From Bradyrhizobium sp. BTAi1 (lineage in GTDB: Bacteria > Pseudomonadota > Alphaproteobacteria > Rhizobiales > Xanthobacteraceae), in contig NC_009485.1 of NCBI RefSeq assembly GCF_000015165.1, forward strand, positions 4,545,501-4,609,500: a stretch of DNA of 64,000 bases, in the 5' to 3' direction. The notes under the pieces were generated by a model. It saw only the letters and a program-made list of their open reading frames with translations. It searched no databases and was not told the DNA's origin. Both the position numbers and the translations under genes were made by a program. Positions 9,501 through 19,332 of this stretch are shown here, one piece after another. Each line of letters begins with the position of its first letter. Position 1 is the stretch's first letter.

Positions 9501-9635
9501 TTCCCAAGTGCTCTGTGGCTGCGACAAATCGCCCGCTCCGGAAGGAGTGAGTGAGACGTCGCATCCCGATCAACGCCCGCGTGCTGCCGAGACGCCAAGC
9601 AGCAGACGCCGGGTTGAAACTTGGGGAGATGATCA

Positions 9636-11528
9636 ATGGCAGCCAATACCTTCAACCCGACGGCGCTGGCGAATGGCACGTCCAATCTGCTGAACCGCGC
9701 CGACGCGCTCAACTTGTCCACCGACCTCGTTCAGGCCGGCGTCGTCTTCAATGACGCGGTTCGCATCTCGACCGGCCTGTTCTCGACGCCGCAGAACAGC
9801 GGCAACTCCAATCCCTTCCTCACCAGCTACACGACCGATCTGCATGCCGTGCAGAACGACATCGCCGCTATGCTCGCCAATCCCGGCCAGGTGACGCTCG
9901 GCGGCAAGGCGTTCACGCTCAATGCGACCGACACGGCGGTGCTGACGCAGGTGCAGAGCGAGATCACAACGCTGATCAACGCGGCGCCCAACACGACCAA
10001 TCCCAACACGCTGGCCGAGGCCGACCAGACCATCCACAACGTGCAGCAGATGATCCTGCAGCAGATCCAGGGCGATGCCCATCTGTCCTCGGCTCTGACG
10101 AACTTCACCTTCCTGGCCAACACAGGCGCGCAGGACGTCGCCTTCCAGTCTCTCCCGGCCGGCAATGACGGCGCCGCCAATCTCGCCAAGGCCACCGCCG
10201 GCGATCTCGTCGCCATCGGCCAAGTCTATAACGCAGTGGCCGACCTCGCGCTCGGTGGCATCAGCGCCAACAATCTGGGACAAGTCACGGCCGACTTCAC
10301 CGCTGTGCAGCAGGGCTTGCAGGCGATCCTCAACGACCCCGCCAAGCTGGCGGCGCTGGAAGCCGGTCTGACCGCAGTCGATGCTCAGACGACGACCCTG
10401 CATCTGCAGACCTTGGTCGGCCAGATCGGTCTGCAGTTGAACAAATATGATAGCCCGGAAACACAGGCCAATCCGACCGCGCTCCGCGGCACCGCAGACA
10501 ACATTCTGGATATGATCGACGTGTTCCAGAACGACGCGACCCTGAACAAGGCCGCCGGCGGCACCGGCATGCCGGGCCATGGCGGCGGCTTTTCCGAAAT
10601 GCCGGGAGGCCTCACCGGAACGGTCACCAAGTTCCAGGACAACCAGGTGCAGACTAACTTCTGGGCTTCGTTCTTGGCGGAAGCCAACACGCTCGGCGCC
10701 AAGCTGAACGCTGTGGCAAACGGGACCGCGAACGCGACACAGGACATCATCACCCAGATCGCGAACTACCAGAACTTCGGCGTCAAGTTCGATCAGGCGC
10801 AGGGTGCCGTATTCCAAGGCCGTTTCGACAATGAGCTCGTCGCAGGAGCGCTGCAGGCGGACTCCGCGATGGCGACCAAGGCCCTCATGGGCATCATGAA
10901 CGGCGACACCGGTGCCGCCCTGGCGACGGATCAGGCAATGTTGAAGGCTGCGGCGGCGAACTTCATCGGCAATGCCGGCGACATCTCCGGAAACAACATC
11001 GCGGTCGGCGGATCAGCCTACGTCAACTCGGTCACGAGCTTCATCACGGCCACAGCCGTCAACGGCATCGCTATGGGCACGGGTGCGCCGGCCGGCGCCA
11101 ACCCGAACATCGCCAACGGTACCGGCGGCACACCGGCGAGCACGACCACCCCCGGTGGCGGCGGCATGGCCGGCGGAGGTGGCGCTGCCGGCGGAGGCAC
11201 CGCCAGCGGAGGTAACGCGGGCGGAGGCACGACTGGCGGCGGCACAGCCGGTGGCGGAGCGACCGACGGCGGCAACGCTGGTGGCAACGCCGGCGGCGGT
11301 AATGCCGGTGGAGGTAACGCCGGTGGGGGCAACGCGGGCGGCGGCGCCAATGGCGGCGGCACCACAGGCGGCAACAACCAGACCACGACGACCCATCACT
11401 GCCATAGCCACCACAGCCATCACAGCCAAGACCACCATGCCGCAGCGGCGGCCGCCAACACGGCTGCAGCGGCCGCGACGGGCCCCGACATGTCGCATCA
11501 CCACGCCATGCATCACATGTGGGGCTGA
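9636..11528 (+). CDS. Single-unit paralogue of the large repeat protein with Gly-rich and His-rich tail
   Basis: This 630-aa protein contains one copy of the roughly 490-residue unit found twice in the upstream gene (TFNPTALANGTSNLLNRADA, then STDLVQAGVVFNDAVR and DNQVQTNFWASFLAEANT). A long Gly/Asn/Ala/Thr tail at about 500-585 is built of GGGNA-type repeats. It ends with a His-rich stretch and GPDMSHHHAMHHMWG, almost identical to the upstream paralogue. There is no signal peptide. The start is set by CTTGGGGAGATGATCA before the ATG, matching the paralogue. I infer secretion by the adjacent type I system. The function is unknown: a structural or adhesive surface protein and a metal-binding protein are both possible. 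Confidence 0.83.
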   Translation: MAANTFNPTALANGTSNLLNRADALNLSTDLVQAGVVFNDAVRISTGLFSTPQNSGNSNPFLTSYTTDLHAVQNDIAAMLANPGQVTLGGKAFTLNATDTAVLTQVQSEITTLINAAPNTTNPNTLAEADQTIHNVQQMILQQIQGDAHLSSALTNFTFLANTGAQDVAFQSLPAGNDGAANLAKATAGDLVAIGQVYNAVADLALGGISANNLGQVTADFTAVQQGLQAILNDPAKLAALEAGLTAVDAQTTTLHLQTLVGQIGLQLNKYDSPETQANPTALRGTADNILDMIDVFQNDATLNKAAGGTGMPGHGGGFSEMPGGLTGTVTKFQDNQVQTNFWASFLAEANTLGAKLNAVANGTANATQDIITQIANYQNFGVKFDQAQGAVFQGRFDNELVAGALQADSAMATKALMGIMNGDTGAALATDQAMLKAAAANFIGNAGDISGNNIAVGGSAYVNSVTSFITATAVNGIAMGTGAPAGANPNIANGTGGTPASTTTPGGGGMAGGGGAAGGGTASGGNAGGGTTGGGTAGGGATDGGNAGGNAGGGNAGGGNAGGGNAGGGANGGGTTGGNNQTTTTHHCHSHHSHHSQDHHAAAAAANTAAAAATGPDMSHHHAMHHMWG

Positions 11529-11558
11529 CCCCGCCTTCGAACGACGTATCGATCTCGA

Positions 11559-11592
11559 CCGGCGCAGACCCGAGGTCTGCGCCGGCTTCATT
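11559..11592 (+). terminator. Strong hairpin after the 630-aa protein gene
   Basis: A perfect 12-bp stem (CCGGCGCAGACC with GGTCTGCGCCGG) has a 3-base loop and is followed by CTTCATT. The T-tract is weak, but the position about 30 bases after the stop supports a terminator. Confidence 0.6.
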
Positions 11593-11792
11593 GCGTCAGG
11601 ACGCAGCACGGGAGCGAACGTTTAGGTACGCGAGACGCGGCCCTCTCCGTGGACAGCACGACGAGGGGGCGTAGCGGGCAAACAGACTCGAACGCTTCTA
11701 CACCATCGATTCATCGCTGCCCTGCTCGGGCCTCTGTTTCGCTTCAATCCGCCTGGAAAACGGCCTTCGTCGCATCCCAGCAAGTTGAGATC

Positions 11793-14700
11793 ATGAACGA
11801 GCCCGCCTTCGCCTTACGTCCTCGGAGTATCAACGCCTCGACCGGTCCCGTCGCGCCTTCGGCGACGGCGATCGATGAACGTGCTTTGCGGATCACCGAA
11901 CAGGCCTACCGAAAAGTGCTGGCGCTCCAACCGCACCATTTCCGCACCTTGTGCGGCCTCGCCATGGTGCGGCTGCAGTTGGGCGACGTCCACGAAGCGC
12001 GCACCCTGCTCGATCAGGCAGCGCGCGAGGCCGGCGACTCCGCGGAATTTCATCTGATGCTCGGCAAGGCCTTCGCTGGCCTGGGCGACCTGGCGACCTC
12101 GAGCGTCCATTTCCAGCGCGCCGTGGCGCTCGACGACACGCTGATCCAGGCCCGGATCCTGCTGGGCAGCGCATTCACCAACCTCGGAGATCCGGCAGGC
12201 GCAGTCCGGCACCTTGAGCTTGCGCTCGCGGCCGACGCAGATGATGCCGACGCCCATCAGACCCTTGGCTTCGCGCTGCAGCGCCTCGGACAATTCGAGC
12301 GCGCGATGTCGCATCACGAGGCGGCACTCGCGGCCCGGCCGCAATTCGCCGCCGCCGCTGCGAGTCTCGGAGACGCCTGCCGCCAGCTCGGCCGGCATGC
12401 CGAAGCCATCGCCCATTACGAGCGCGCTCTCACGCTCCAGCCCAATGCCCCAGCCGTCCTGCTCAATATCGGCGGCTGCCAGCAGGCCATCGGCCAGACC
12501 GAGGCCGCGGTCCGCACCTATCAACGCGCCCTCGTCCTGAGCCCGCATCTCGCCGAGGCGCACTACAACCTCGGCAACCTTCATCTGGAGATGAACAGCT
12601 GGCCGATCGCAGTCTTCCACTACGAGCGCGCGATCGCCGAACGGCCGGATTTTCCGGAGGCCCACAATAATCTCGCCAATGCGCTGCAGTCACGCGGCCG
12701 GCATGAGGAGGCGCTGGCGCATTATGACGAGGCGCTGCGCCGCAGGCCGAGCTACGCAATCGCGCACCGCAACCGCGCTGATACTCTGCGCAACATGAAG
12801 CGGTTCGACGAGGCCATCGCCGGTTATCACGACGCCCTCGCCCTCGAACCCGCCGATACGACGACCTTGAATCATCTCGCCGGCGTGCTGATGATCGTCG
12901 GCCGGCTCGACGAGGCCGAACAGGCCTACCGATCGGCGCTGGCGATCAATCCCCGCAACATCGGCGTCCATCTCAATTACGGCGTCGTCAAGCCGTTCAC
13001 GGTCGATGATTCGCGTTGGCCGGCGCTGCAGGATCTGGCGGCGAGCGTAGAGACGCTGAGCGACGACGCACGCATCACGCTGCACTTCACGCTTGGCCGC
13101 GCCTATGCCGACGTCAAGGACGGCGAAAAGTCATTGCGGCACCTTCAGGCCGGCAATGCGCTCGAGCGACGCCGCATCAGCTATGACGAGAACCAGACGC
13201 TGCGTCAGATGGAGCGCATCCGCGACGTGTTCTCCCGGGACATGCTGCAGGCGCGCGCCAATCATGGTGACCCGTCGACCGCCCCCGTGTTCGTGATCGG
13301 CATGCCGCGCTCCGGCACCAGCCTCATCGAGCAGATCCTCTCGAGTCACCCGGCGGCTTACGGGGCCGGTGAGGTGAACTACTTCGCGGCCGCGACCGGG
13401 CTGTTCACCGATCGTGCACGCAGCGACTATCCGGACATGCTGGCCAAGCTCGCAGATGCCGATCTTGGCTCGATCGCCGAGGCCTATCTCGCGCGCTTTA
13501 CCGATCTGCCCGCAGGTGTGACCCGCATCGTCGACAAAATGCCCTCGAACTTCCTGTTTGCGGGCCTGATCTATCTTGCGCTGCCCAACGCGCGCATCAT
13601 CCACGTCCGACGCAATCCGATCGACACCTGCCTGTCCTGCTTTTCCCAGCTGTTTTCGGAGCCGCAGCCCTTTTCCTACGATCTGGCCGAGCTCGGCCGC
13701 TACTACCGTGCCTATGAGGCGCTGATGGAGCACTGGCGCGCGATCCTGCCGGACGGCGTGATGCTCGATGTGGCCTACGAGGACGTGGTGCGCGATTTCG
13801 AGCCCCACGCGCGCAAGATCGTCGCCCATGCCGGCCTCGACTGGGATGAACGCTGCCGTTCGTTCCACGAGACCAAGCGGCCGGTCAACACTGCGAGCCT
13901 GGTCCAGGTGCGCAAGCCGCTGTTCACCGGATCGGTCGGCCGCTGGCGGCTGTATGGCGACCGGCTCAAGCCGTTGCTCGACGCGCTGGGTCCAGCCGAG
14001 GTGCAGGCGCCCGTCGCCGACGCCATCTCCGGCTCGATGCAGCCGTCGCCGACGAACCTCGCGCCGCCGGTGGCCACACCGATCGGCGACACCCCGCTTT
14101 TCGATGCCGACCAACTCGGAGCTTTGCAGACGCTGGCGGACGGCGCGGTGGCGGTGGCCAGGAAGCTCCAGGGGCGCGGCGACAACAATGATGCGGAAGC
14201 GATCTTCCGGCTGATCCTCGCCGGCCAGCCACGCCAGTTCGACGCGCTGGTCGGGCTCGGCATGATCTGCAGCGGCAGCAGCCGGCTCGACGAGGCGAAG
14301 GATTGCTTCCAGCGGGCGGTCGCCGTCAACGCGAAATCCGCCGAGGCCCATGGCAGCATCGGCGCGGTCGAGGCTTCGGCCGGACGTTACGATGCGGCCG
14401 TCGGCCATTACGAGACTGCGCTCTCTCTGTCCCCGAACCATCCCGGCATTCTCTACGCCTTCGCGATGGTGCGCCAGAACCAGGGGATGAGCGAGGAGGC
14501 GATGGTGCTGCTGCGGCGCGCCATCGAGAACAAGCCGCAGCATCTCGACGCCCATTTTGCCCTGGGCAACCTGCTCTACACGGCCGGCAAGGATATTGAA
14601 GCGGCGAAGTGCTACCTCAAGGTTCTCGAGTTCAGCCCGGAGCACGCCGAAACGCACAACAACATTGCCAATGTGCTATTGCGCCAGGGCCATCGCGAGC

Positions 14701-16013
14701 GCGCCATCGAGCATTACAAGCGGGCGATCGCGAGCCGCCCCGACTATGGCGATGCCTATGGCAATCTCGGCAATGCCTATCTCGAGCTCAATCGCCTCGA
14801 AGAAGCGATCGAGCAGAACCTGCTCGCGCTCAAGCTGAAGCCGGAGCGGTTCGGCTCATACAACAATCTGGGCGTGGCCTATCAGGCGCTCGGCCGCTTC
14901 GAGGAGGCGACCGCAGCGTTCGAGAAGGCGCTGGAGCTGGCGCCGGACGATGCGCCGATCCACCTCAACCTCGCCAACATGGCGAAGTTCAAGCCGGACG
15001 ATCGGCGGCTGCCTGGACTGCGGGCGTTGGTCGAACGTGCTGATCAGCTCGATCAGGAAAAGCAGATCGCCGCTCATTTCGCGCTCGGCAAAGCGTTGTC
15101 CGATCTCAAGGACTACGATGCTGCGTTCGCGCATCTACGCCAGGCGAACACGCTCAAGCGCCAGAGCTTCGACTACGATTCGGAGCAGCGTCTTGCGATG
15201 ATGAAGAATGTGGCCAGCCGCTTCACGCCGGAATTCTTCCGTTCGGTGGTCGGACATGGCGACGAGTCCTGGGCGCCGATCTTCATCGTCGGCATGCCGC
15301 GCTCCGGCACGACCCTCATGGAACAGGTGCTATCGAGCCATTCGAAGGTATTCGGGGCCGGCGAGCTCGAGACGTTCAAGGAGCTCGTGGGCGAATGCGC
15401 CAACCGTCAGAGGGTGCCCCCTGCCTTTCCCGACCTGATCGCGCTGCTGCCGCCGGAGGAGATGACCGCGCTCGGCCGGGAATATACGGCCCGCGTGCGC
15501 GTCCTGGCCCCCGAGGCCGAGCGTATTGTCGACAAGATGCCGCTCAACTTCCTGTTTGTCGGACTGATCCATGCCGCCTTCCCTCGCGCCAGAATCATCA
15601 ACACCCGGCGTGATCCGCTGGACAATTGCGTCTCCTGCTACTCGCTGCTGTTCACAGGAGCGCAGCCTTTCGCCTATGACCTGACCGAGCTCGGCCATTA
15701 CTACAGGGGCTATGAGCGCGTGATGGAGCACTGGCACGCCGTGCTGCCGCCCGGTGTCCTGATGGACGTCCAATATGAGGATCTGGTCGATGATCTCGAG
15801 GGCGTCTCGCGCCGCGTGCTCGCCCATTGCGACCTTGACTGGGAAGAAGCGTGCCTCGACTTCCACCGGACCGAGCGCATGGTGCGGACGGCCAGCCTGA
15901 TGCAGGTGCGCGAACCACTCTACCGCCGCTCGATCGGCAGCTGGCGCCGTTATGAGAAGCATCTCGGGCCGCTCTACGAGGCGCTCGGCATCGCGTCTCC
16001 GCCGCCAGCCTAG
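11793..16013 (+). CDS. Double TPR-sulfotransferase protein (two TPR plus sulfotransferase modules in one chain)
   Basis: This is probably a PAPS-dependent sulfotransferase acting on proteins or glycans. From the ATG at 11793 it is 1406 aa; an in-frame GTG at 11649 would add 48 residues of unlikely composition. Module 1 has about 12 TPRs at 30-460 and a sulfotransferase domain at 500-755: PAPS loop VIGMPRSGTSLIEQILSSHP and 3'-phosphate site HVRRNPIDTCLSCF. Module 2 repeats this with TPRs at 790-1130 and sulfotransferase at 1165-1400: VGMPRSGTTLMEQVLSSHSK and NTRRDPLDNCVSCYS. Both halves keep the binding motifs, so both may be active. TPR-sulfotransferases are usually a single module. It follows the heptosyltransferase and repeat proteins, so surface-protein glycans are candidate acceptors (inference). 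Confidence 0.9.
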   Translation: MNEPAFALRPRSINASTGPVAPSATAIDERALRITEQAYRKVLALQPHHFRTLCGLAMVRLQLGDVHEARTLLDQAAREAGDSAEFHLMLGKAFAGLGDLATSSVHFQRAVALDDTLIQARILLGSAFTNLGDPAGAVRHLELALAADADDADAHQTLGFALQRLGQFERAMSHHEAALAARPQFAAAAASLGDACRQLGRHAEAIAHYERALTLQPNAPAVLLNIGGCQQAIGQTEAAVRTYQRALVLSPHLAEAHYNLGNLHLEMNSWPIAVFHYERAIAERPDFPEAHNNLANALQSRGRHEEALAHYDEALRRRPSYAIAHRNRADTLRNMKRFDEAIAGYHDALALEPADTTTLNHLAGVLMIVGRLDEAEQAYRSALAINPRNIGVHLNYGVVKPFTVDDSRWPALQDLAASVETLSDDARITLHFTLGRAYADVKDGEKSLRHLQAGNALERRRISYDENQTLRQMERIRDVFSRDMLQARANHGDPSTAPVFVIGMPRSGTSLIEQILSSHPAAYGAGEVNYFAAATGLFTDRARSDYPDMLAKLADADLGSIAEAYLARFTDLPAGVTRIVDKMPSNFLFAGLIYLALPNARIIHVRRNPIDTCLSCFSQLFSEPQPFSYDLAELGRYYRAYEALMEHWRAILPDGVMLDVAYEDVVRDFEPHARKIVAHAGLDWDERCRSFHETKRPVNTASLVQVRKPLFTGSVGRWRLYGDRLKPLLDALGPAEVQAPVADAISGSMQPSPTNLAPPVATPIGDTPLFDADQLGALQTLADGAVAVARKLQGRGDNNDAEAIFRLILAGQPRQFDALVGLGMICSGSSRLDEAKDCFQRAVAVNAKSAEAHGSIGAVEASAGRYDAAVGHYETALSLSPNHPGILYAFAMVRQNQGMSEEAMVLLRRAIENKPQHLDAHFALGNLLYTAGKDIEAAKCYLKVLEFSPEHAETHNNIANVLLRQGHRERAIEHYKRAIASRPDYGDAYGNLGNAYLELNRLEEAIEQNLLALKLKPERFGSYNNLGVAYQALGRFEEATAAFEKALELAPDDAPIHLNLANMAKFKPDDRRLPGLRALVERADQLDQEKQIAAHFALGKALSDLKDYDAAFAHLRQANTLKRQSFDYDSEQRLAMMKNVASRFTPEFFRSVVGHGDESWAPIFIVGMPRSGTTLMEQVLSSHSKVFGAGELETFKELVGECANRQRVPPAFPDLIALLPPEEMTALGREYTARVRVLAPEAERIVDKMPLNFLFVGLIHAAFPRARIINTRRDPLDNCVSCYSLLFTGAQPFAYDLTELGHYYRGYERVMEHWHAVLPPGVLMDVQYEDLVDDLEGVSRRVLAHCDLDWEEACLDFHRTERMVRTASLMQVREPLYRRSIGSWRRYEKHLGPLYEALGIASPPPA

Positions 16014-16488
16014 CGAGGGAGAACGCCGCAATAACCGGGTGCTCTGGCCCAGGGATCGGTGACAGGCGAGGCACCCGGCTATCCGGCCGCGCGGCGGAGC
16101 GGCACAAACATAGTGCTCCAATCCCTTTAAAAATTTATCCTCATTATTTCGAAATGCTGTCAGTTGAACTACGCACCAGCGCGCTTTTCATAATCTACCT
16201 CCAGTTGAACATCCGTTGACGCAAACTACTCGCGCTTAGCGTGTCCGGTGATCGGTCAAGAATGGACCGCCCCTCTCTCAAGCGCCCGCGTGAGGCCACG
16301 TTTCGCCGCCAGCAGGCGATGCTGTGCTGCAGCATGCGGGCGCGACCGCGCGAGCCGACTTGGCAAACCATCCAACCGCAACTATAGATATTCGTTGAGA
16401 TTTCTTTCCTCATTCAATTGTGTTTCCGGTCGAATTTCGAACGTTGCGCGACGGCCCGAGGGTGGCGCGATGCGTGGAAAGGATTGCG
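16014..16488 (+). other. Intergenic region before the patatin-like gene
   Basis: The region has an imperfect hairpin near 16039-16079 (CCGGGTGC and GCACCCGG) and an AT-rich stretch at about 16118-16215 that could hold a promoter. A GTG at 16420 opens the downstream frame but is a poorer start than the ATG at 16489. Nothing else was seen. Confidence 0.5.
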
Positions 16489-19161
16489 ATGACGCGCTGG
16501 GGCGAGCTCCTGGAGGCGGCCAATCGAAGCCGGCCCCATCTCTTCGCCAATTCGCCCCTGCCCTCGCGCGCCGCAGCTGCGCCGGACCCGACTGACGAAG
16601 ACCGGACTGCGGCGGGCCGCCTGCATATTCAGCTGGTTTCTCGCATCGCGACCCAGGCCTTGCCCTATGTGGATGGCGAGGAGGTCGCGGCGCTCACGAG
16701 CGTCTATCAGCTGTTCAAGGAGGCCCGGACCATCTTCGACGAGCACCCGCAATGCGGGCTGCTGAACGACCTCGTCTGGCACGTTCTCAATGTCCATGTC
16801 CGGCCCTTCACCGCCAAATGGCACCGCCTGAGCGAGCGCGGTGCGCTCGAGGCGCTGGATGCGACCGACACATTCCGGGACGAGTTGGCCCGATTGCAGC
16901 CGATCCTGCGGCGTATGGACGCGCTGCTCGTCGCCATCCGCGACGGCGCGCCGTTTGCCGAGCCCGGCATCGACGGCGCCATGGATCATAACAAATCGAT
17001 CGCGGAGGAGATGAACGCATCACTCCCTTGGGGGATCGACGAAAAGTTCGGCGGCCTGCCGCCCCGGGTCGCGGCCGGCATCAACAGCGCCGAGCGCGCC
17101 GCCATTGCGCATCGCCGCACGCTTTATGCGGCGCGGCTTGCCGCGCAGGGACGGACAGCGCCCGAGCAGGATTGGACGGAACGGCCCCATGCCGCAGCCC
17201 TTGCCATTTCCGGCGGTGGCATCCGCTCGGCGACCTTTGCGCTCGGGGTCCTGGTCGCCCTCGCCCGGCGCAATCTGCTGTTTCAGTTCGATTATCTCTC
17301 CACGGTCTCGGGCGGCGGCTATATCGGCGCGTTCATGACGACCTTCCTGAGCAGCCAATTTCTGAGCAGCGAAACCACAGCCGGGCCACCGCTCGGCCTG
17401 CTGCGCGACGACCTGCCGTTTCAGCGCGAGGATGGCGAGGCGGCCGCGTTGCGACATGTCCGCCATCATAGCAAGTACCTCGCCACCGGCAGCGGCGTCG
17501 AACGGCTGCAGATCGCGTTCGCGCAGGTCTATGGCATGGTGATGAACGGGCTCGGCGTTATCTACCTCGCGGCCATCGCCGCTGTTGTCGAGTATATGCT
17601 GCGGCTTGCTCTGCCGCCGGCCGCGTTCTGGCCCACGCCCGTATTGATCGCGGGCGCTGCGCTTCTGCTCACCCCGTTCGTGCTGCCCCTGCTGTGGCGG
17701 CGCCCGGCTCATCGCAGCATGGCCGACCGGCTGCTGCTCGTCCTCTGCCTGATCCTGATTGTCCTGCTGGCGTGGCATGGGCTCGGCTGGCTTCACCACA
17801 ACCTCAGATGGCACCCGCTCTATCTGTTGATCCCGCTCGCACCGCTGCTTGCTTCCGCGATGCTCGCGCTGTCCGGCCGCATGGCGGCTCCGCTTCGCAT
17901 CCTGTTGTACATTGTGTCGTGGGTCGCGCTGCCGCTGGTCGTCGTCGGAGCGGAGCTCATCATCTATGATCAGCTCGATGGCAACACCGTGTTGCCGGTG
18001 CTTGGAGCAACCAGCAACATCTTCATCGCCGGCGTCCTGGTCGCGATCGGCTTCTGGCTGTTCTGCGACCTGTTCGACATCAACTTCACCGCGCCGCACC
18101 GCCACTACAAGAAGAAGCTCGCCGAGGCCTATCTCGTGCAGCCCGATCCCGCCGACCCGCTCGGTCCTCTCAGGCAGAACGTGTCGGTCCCGCTCTCGAG
18201 CTGCAACGAAGCCGGGCGCGGCCCGTATCATCTGATCAACTGCGCGCTGAACGTGCCCGCCTCCAAGGCGTCCCGCATGCAGGGACGGTTGACGGATTTC
18301 TTCCTGTTCAGCAGGGACTTTTGCGGCAGCCCCCTCACCGGCCACCAACCGACCGACGCGTGGGAACGTCTCAATACCGATCTCGACATTGGGACGGCGA
18401 TGGCGATCTCCGGCGCGGCCGCGGCGCCGCAGATGGGCACTGGCACGATCAAGTCGCTCAGCTTCTGGCTGGCGCTGTTCAACATCCGGCTCGGCCATTG
18501 GATCAGGAATCCCGGCCACGCACGTGCCGCCGAGGTGGGTCCGCCCGGCCTGTCCTACCTGCTGCAGGAGGTCTTAGGCCAGGCCGACGAGACCAGGCCC
18601 TTCCTCAACGTCTCCGATGGCGGCCACATCGAGAATCTCGGCGTGTACGAGCTGCTGCGCCGGCGCTGCAAATATATCGTCGCGATCGACGGCGAGCAGG
18701 ACGCGCAGATGACGTTTCACGGCCTGACGACCCTGCAGCGGCTGGCCGCGATCGACCTCGGTGTCACCATCGAGATCGGGCTGGATGCGCTGCGGCTGAG
18801 CAAGACGAGCGGACTCAGCCACTCGCATTTCGCCTTCTGCCGCATCCGTTATCCGAACGCCGAACGCGGCGGCAGCGAGAGCTTCGGCTATCTGATCTAT
18901 CTCAAGCTGTCGCTGACCGGCAATGAAGGCGAGTTCATTCGTCGCTACCGGCTGGACGAGCCGGACTTCCCGCACCACTCCACCGCCAATCAGTTCTTCA
19001 CCGAGGCCCAGTTCGAGGCCTATCGCAGTCTCGGCGAGCATGTCGGGGACAAGCTGTTCCTGTCTGCGATCGTCGGACCCGGCATGTCGCGCTCCTCCGA
19101 GGTCTGGATCGAACCGTGGTTTCACGCCATCGGACAGAACCTGCTGACGCCGCAGCCCTAG
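16489..19161 (+). CDS. Patatin-like phospholipase with internal membrane domain
   Basis: This is a predicted membrane-bound lipid acyl hydrolase of 890 aa. The catalytic elements are split. The oxyanion motif SGGGIRSATFALGVL is at 241-255, nucleophile Ser274 lies in STVSGGGYIGAF, and Asp710 lies in SDGGHIENLGVYELLRR. About five to eight hydrophobic segments at roughly 355-530 sit between Ser and Asp, so the lipase fold appears interrupted by a membrane insert, as in other large bacterial patatin-like proteins. The ATG at 16489 is chosen because AAGGA lies 5-9 bases upstream; GTG at 16420 would add 23 residues. It may be transcribed separately from the secretion locus. The substrate is unknown. 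Confidence 0.85.
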   Translation: MTRWGELLEAANRSRPHLFANSPLPSRAAAAPDPTDEDRTAAGRLHIQLVSRIATQALPYVDGEEVAALTSVYQLFKEARTIFDEHPQCGLLNDLVWHVLNVHVRPFTAKWHRLSERGALEALDATDTFRDELARLQPILRRMDALLVAIRDGAPFAEPGIDGAMDHNKSIAEEMNASLPWGIDEKFGGLPPRVAAGINSAERAAIAHRRTLYAARLAAQGRTAPEQDWTERPHAAALAISGGGIRSATFALGVLVALARRNLLFQFDYLSTVSGGGYIGAFMTTFLSSQFLSSETTAGPPLGLLRDDLPFQREDGEAAALRHVRHHSKYLATGSGVERLQIAFAQVYGMVMNGLGVIYLAAIAAVVEYMLRLALPPAAFWPTPVLIAGAALLLTPFVLPLLWRRPAHRSMADRLLLVLCLILIVLLAWHGLGWLHHNLRWHPLYLLIPLAPLLASAMLALSGRMAAPLRILLYIVSWVALPLVVVGAELIIYDQLDGNTVLPVLGATSNIFIAGVLVAIGFWLFCDLFDINFTAPHRHYKKKLAEAYLVQPDPADPLGPLRQNVSVPLSSCNEAGRGPYHLINCALNVPASKASRMQGRLTDFFLFSRDFCGSPLTGHQPTDAWERLNTDLDIGTAMAISGAAAAPQMGTGTIKSLSFWLALFNIRLGHWIRNPGHARAAEVGPPGLSYLLQEVLGQADETRPFLNVSDGGHIENLGVYELLRRRCKYIVAIDGEQDAQMTFHGLTTLQRLAAIDLGVTIEIGLDALRLSKTSGLSHSHFAFCRIRYPNAERGGSESFGYLIYLKLSLTGNEGEFIRRYRLDEPDFPHHSTANQFFTEAQFEAYRSLGEHVGDKLFLSAIVGPGMSRSSEVWIEPWFHAIGQNLLTPQP

Positions 19162-19332
19162 ACGATGCACGGCCGTCGGCTGGCGGTGCGGCTGCCGGAC
19201 GCTCCCTGTGACTGTGATGAACGCACCGCAGCCGCTTGACCTGAGGCGCAAGGCTTGGTTTGACCCGAACTCACCCGGACTGCGAAAGCAGCCTGGGTTT
19301 TGCCCCGCCCCAACCGTGGAAGATCCCTGGCC

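Larger units (their letters stand above)
9107..9635 (+). other. Intergenic region between the two repeat-protein genes
   Basis: No gene was found in these 529 bases. The region contains a perfect palindrome at 9262-9276 and the shared upstream block at 9437-9500. The rest is unremarkable. Confidence 0.6.

Noticed and set aside
5180..10817. Long - strand frames opposite the repeat proteins
   Set aside because: They mirror the GC3 pattern of the + strand genes and show no domain, start context or independent promoter.
11210..11380. GGC-rich short repeats considered as a CRISPR or VNTR array
   Set aside because: The repeats are in frame and encode the Gly/Asn-rich tail. There are no spacers.
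11649..11792. 48-codon N-terminal extension of the TPR-sulfotransferase from a GTG
   Set aside because: The extension lacks TPR features and has a composition unlike the rest. The ATG at 11793 is a better start.
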